DNA of 8,589 nt from positions 1 to 8,589 of the forward strand of contig JBJELB010000073.1 of assembly GCA_051878935.1 (NCBI GenBank), in the 5' to 3' direction. Within the stretch, counting starts at the first letter, position 1. The number at the start of each line of letters is the position of its first letter. The position numbers were made by a program, and so were the translations under genes. Shown here piece after piece: positions 5,988 to 8,589 of the stretch. Origin of the DNA: CANQDT01 sp051878935. GTDB lineage: Bacteria; Bacillota; Clostridia; Lachnospirales; Lachnospiraceae. The notes beneath the pieces were generated by a model. That model ran no database searches, had not been told where the DNA came from, and was given only the letters and a program-made list of their open reading frames with translations.

Positions 5988-7214
5988 TTAATTAAATGGA
6001 ATAGATTCCTTTTCTTTCATCGTTTTTATCATGGCAAATACCTGTTGCCATGCTCCAACCAGTACCCCACTGATAAATGCCGGATCATAATTGGAAATCG
6101 GCGTATCAGAAGGATAATAGCCCTTCGCGGCAACCACATTTTGAATATCCCACTCATCCACATTATTTGCCAGCATCAAATCTCTTAACGCTTTTGGTAT
6201 GAGTTCACTTACTTGCCCTATTGGTGGAGAACTTCGTTCCTCCTGCTTCCTTGTTGCCTGCTCATTTTGCAGTGACAGTGTTTGTTGTACCGGTTCCGGC
6301 TCAGATACTGGTGGAGATTGTGGTCCCGGTTCCGGTTGCGTATTCGTTCCATGAACAGTCGTTTGTGATGGTATATCAGTTGTAGGCTGCGGTGTTGCGT
6401 CTGGTTGCGGTGTCATATCAGTCTGCGGTGTTACAGCCGGCTGCTGCACTGGTGCAGGCTCCGGCACTCGGCTGTCATTCAAGTTAGTACCGCATTCAAC
6501 GATAGACTCTATCTGGGAATACTCAAACGGGATACAATCACCAAGATCGTACCGGTTCTTCGCATCCCAGCACGGGTGATGGGTCGTATACATCACTCTC
6601 TGGCCGCCTTGTGCCTTATGCTTTTTACCGTCCTTATCCGTTGCTATCGAGAAGGTTCTGTAGTTGGCAAACAGCAGCATATCGCACCATTCTTTTACCA
6701 GTGGCGATGTTTGGGAACTTGTCTTTTTACCAAGCTTTAATTCATACCGGTCGTAAGCTCCCATTTCGTCCGGCTGTTCAAATTTACGGATCTGTGCGTG
6801 TGCTGTTAATACCACATGAATTCCGGCATCTACTACTTCCTGAAGTTTATTTAAGAATCTTCCAAATTCTTCTTTTACATATACATAACCATTGCCATAA
6901 CCAAAATCTTCAATGCCGCTTTTCTGATGCTCTGCACAAATACTTTCGATGCATAACTGCTCTGCCCAGTCAACGGTATCGATTATCAAAGTTTTACACG
7001 GCTTATGTATCAGAGTGTAATTTACCTCTTCCAACAGCATAGACCAGCTGGAAGGCTTATCGTATCGTCTGACATTCATGTGACCTGTGCTTCCCTCTGT
7101 GTCAATAAAAATCGGATCCGGAAATCTGGATGCGAATGTACTTTTACCGATTCCCTCCGGTCCGTAAACAACCACTTTACTTGCTTTCTTTAAAATTCCA
7201 CTTGTGATATTCAT
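5988..7214 (-). CDS. Sak4-like AAA_24 ATPase, putative single-strand annealing/recombination protein
   Basis: This 408-residue protein has an N-terminal RecA-like ATPase (about 1-240) of the AAA_24 (PF13479) type. It shows YGPEGIGKST (17-26, Walker A), a PIFIDTEG strand (34-41), KTLIIDT (74-80, Walker B with D79), GIHVVLTAHAQ (131-141, sensor-like) and EWCDMLLFANY. Phage members of this group, such as Sak4, act in single-strand annealing with an SSB partner. A linker rich in Pro, Gln and Thr (about 248-332, including repeats like TPQPDATPQPTTD) separates the ATPase from a C-terminal domain (about 333-398, PKALRDLMLANNVDEWDIQNVVAAKGYYPSDTP ... GAWQQVFAMI). The tail ends ESIPFN. The start overlaps the preceding stop as TAATG, with AGGTGA about 8 nt upstream. 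The ATPase call is firm; the annealing role is inferred from the family and from the adjacent DUF669 and SbcC-like genes. Confidence 0.88.
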   Translation of the reverse strand: MNITSGILKKASKVVVYGPEGIGKSTFASRFPDPIFIDTEGSTGHMNVRRYDKPSSWSMLLEEVNYTLIHKPCKTLIIDTVDWAEQLCIESICAEHQKSGIEDFGYGNGYVYVKEEFGRFLNKLQEVVDAGIHVVLTAHAQIRKFEQPDEMGAYDRYELKLGKKTSSQTSPLVKEWCDMLLFANYRTFSIATDKDGKKHKAQGGQRVMYTTHHPCWDAKNRYDLGDCIPFEYSQIESIVECGTNLNDSRVPEPAPVQQPAVTPQTDMTPQPDATPQPTTDIPSQTTVHGTNTQPEPGPQSPPVSEPEPVQQTLSLQNEQATRKQEERSSPPIGQVSELIPKALRDLMLANNVDEWDIQNVVAAKGYYPSDTPISNYDPAFISGVLVGAWQQVFAMIKTMKEKESIPFN

Positions 7215-8506
7215 TAAAATTCACCTGCTTTCCACTGTGTTTCCGCTTCTGTTTTATTCGCAGTATCATCTTTTACGATGTATCCGTCTTCAATGATGAT
7301 CTGGCATTCCTCTCCTTTTGAAACCCTGGTAGCAATAGCCTGAAGATGTTCTTCTTCCAGCCATTGTCCGAATTCCTTCAAGGTTGTGACGTCCATCTGT
7401 TCCAGCTTGTCGAGCAAAACAAAACCACAATTCGGATTTAACTTCCGGACAATCGCTGTTGCTACTTTCAGCCGCTCAGAACCGCTCATGTTGTCCCATT
7501 TCTGGCCTTTATACAAGAGTTCTCCGTCTTCCACGGTTAATTCATCTAATGGCAGCTCTACACTGTTTAAAAGTGACATTTTCTTATCTCTTACCTGATT
7601 GATTTTCGCCGTCAGCTCATTGTATTGATTTTTAAATTCCAGGGCATCCTGCTCCGCCTTGTCTTTATCAAAATTGGCACGAACCTTTCGGTTAATCTCT
7701 TCGATATTCTCGATATTACGCTCCAGTTCAGCCGTAGATTCGTCCTGTAAATCTTGTGCCGACATCGTTGCCACGCGAAGAGACTCATTCACTTCTGCCA
7801 ATTCTTCTTTTTTTGCTCTTAACTGCTCGCTTAATCTATCAATTTCCTGATCAAGGAACATAGCGGATTGTGTCAGTTCGTTTACCTTATCTCTTTTTCG
7901 CTGATTCTCTCCGTTGCGTGCCAGAATTTCCTGCTGCTGTCTGATCAATTCAGACGGAGATACAAGGTCTTTTGGAGCATCCGGATAATAGACCTGCTCT
8001 TTCGCAAATTTCTCCTTCTGTTCCGCTACTCGGCCCAACACAAGCCGGTCGTTATATAATTCTGCTTCTTCTTTATCAAAGGCCACTAACTGGTCTTTGA
8101 TACCGAGCGTATTTAATAAAATGTTCGCCTTTTCCTTTGCAGATGCTTCCATGAATTTTGGAATGTCAAGGGCGAACTGTTCTACAAACTCATTTAACAG
8201 CTGCTGTCCTGCTCTTTGGCCGGATGGATCCGTTACTTTTAAGTCGCTATTCTTTCCTTTTCGCTCTACGACCAGACCATTGCTGAGCGTTAAATGAATA
8301 GTAGGTGGAATCAGGGAACCTTCCCTTGTAGGCTTGGATGGACGATATCGATCACCACCTAACGCCCAGGCGATTGAATCAATGACCGATGTTTTCCCTT
8401 GTCCATTATCTCCACCGATTACCGTAAGCCCATCAGCTGATGGTTCCATGCGTACTGCTTTTACGCGCTTTACATTTTCTATCTCAAGTTTATTTATCTT
8501 TACCAT
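7214..8506 (-). CDS. SbcC/Rad50-like ATPase (ABC-type, short coiled coil)
   Basis: This 430-residue protein has the SMC/Rad50/SbcC layout in reduced form. The N-terminal half has KINKLEIENVKRVKAV (3-18) and GGDNGQGKTSVIDSI (31-45, Walker A with K38). A coiled coil follows (about 185-310, rich in Glu, Lys and Gln), and the C-terminal half has NMSGSERLKVATAIV (339-353, ABC signature) and FVLLDKLEQMD (362-372, Walker B with D366). The coil is far shorter than in bacterial SbcC (over 1,000 residues) and contains no CxxC zinc hook. The residue after D366, where these ATPases usually carry the catalytic Glu, is Lys. GGAG lies 8 nt before the ATG, 18 nt after the preceding stop. Such proteins head the recombination modules of many phages and may tether or process DNA ends with a nuclease; none is visible here. 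The exact role is unknown. Confidence 0.9.
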   Translation of the reverse strand: MVKINKLEIENVKRVKAVRMEPSADGLTVIGGDNGQGKTSVIDSIAWALGGDRYRPSKPTREGSLIPPTIHLTLSNGLVVERKGKNSDLKVTDPSGQRAGQQLLNEFVEQFALDIPKFMEASAKEKANILLNTLGIKDQLVAFDKEEAELYNDRLVLGRVAEQKEKFAKEQVYYPDAPKDLVSPSELIRQQQEILARNGENQRKRDKVNELTQSAMFLDQEIDRLSEQLRAKKEELAEVNESLRVATMSAQDLQDESTAELERNIENIEEINRKVRANFDKDKAEQDALEFKNQYNELTAKINQVRDKKMSLLNSVELPLDELTVEDGELLYKGQKWDNMSGSERLKVATAIVRKLNPNCGFVLLDKLEQMDVTTLKEFGQWLEEEHLQAIATRVSKGEECQIIIEDGYIVKDDTANKTEAETQWKAGEF

Positions 8507-8524
8507 TTCTTTATCTCCATTCTT

Positions 8525-8589
8525 TCATTCTCCAACCTTAATTCCAGTACACTGTTCAAATATATCCGCATCAAAATTCGGTAACGAAC
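8525..8589 (-). CDS. 3' end of an upstream phage gene (runs off right edge)
   Basis: On the minus strand, one frame from the right edge reads SLPNFDADIFEQCTGIKVGE and stops with TGA at 8525-8527. Of the other two frames, one stops after five residues and the other overlaps the next start. Stop placement 18 nt before the SbcC-like start fits the operon. The phrase NFDADIFE-TGIKV looks like an authentic protein end and resembles tails of small phage proteins that I recall, but I cannot name the family. Confidence 0.6.
   Translation of the reverse strand, partial: SLPNFDADIFEQCTGIKVGE

Noticed and set aside
6405..7042. Plus-strand open frames of 111 and 143 residues
   Set aside because: Both are antisense to the Sak4-like ATPase; composition is typical of a shadow frame and no start signals are present.
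7214..8506. Defence ATPase (for example of a Gabija- or Lamassu-type system)
   Set aside because: There is no TOPRIM nuclease or other effector alongside; the neighbours are phage recombination genes, so a recombination role is more likely.

Overview
The window looks like the replication and recombination block of a temperate phage or prophage from a low-GC Gram-positive host. Clostridia are likely, and probably Lachnospiraceae or a related gut lineage. Three things suggest this: moderately AT-rich sequence with strong GGAG-type ribosome binding sites, the family set (SbcC-like ATPase, Sak4-like ATPase, DUF669, SF2 helicase, primase-helicase, RusA in a row), and small Cys-rich accessory proteins of a kind recalled from clostridial phages. 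The host is inferred from recalled family resemblance, not from a search. No integrase, structural gene, tRNA or insertion sequence is present.

Every gene lies on the minus strand, so the block reads from right to left. It begins with the tail of an unrecognised gene (8525-8589). Then come an SbcC/Rad50-like ATPase (7214-8506), a Sak4-like AAA_24 ATPase (5988-7214), a DUF669 protein likely to act on ssDNA (5514-5966), a DEAH-box SF2 helicase (3934-5514) and a PriCT_2/AEP primase fused to a RepA-like helicase and a C-terminal HTH (1695-3929). Junctions are 1-nt TAATG overlaps or gaps of 4 to 21 nt, which points to one co-transcribed, translationally coupled unit.

The only real non-coding gap is about 1397-1694. 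From right to left it holds an array of alternately inverted GGGAAA/CTCGA motifs with a period of about 44-46 bp (1553-1717, running into the 3' end of the primase gene), a pure A/T-C/G palindromic tract (about 1516-1540), and a roughly 50-nt imperfect hairpin (1441-1490). Repeats plus an AT-rich stretch beside the replication initiator make this a good candidate for the phage replication origin. It is the most interesting part of the window.

Left of the gap lie a RusA Holliday-junction resolvase (992-1396), a 78-residue unknown with paired cysteines (763-999), a Cys-rich three-module phage protein (98-766) and the first 28 codons of another small phage gene (1-85). These are also tightly coupled.

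Together the genes could recognise an origin, prime and unwind it, coat and anneal single strands, and resolve junctions. I see no clearly new defence or other system. The novelty candidates are the repeat array, the non-canonical Walker B region of the SbcC-like ATPase without a nuclease partner, and the modular Cys-rich protein.
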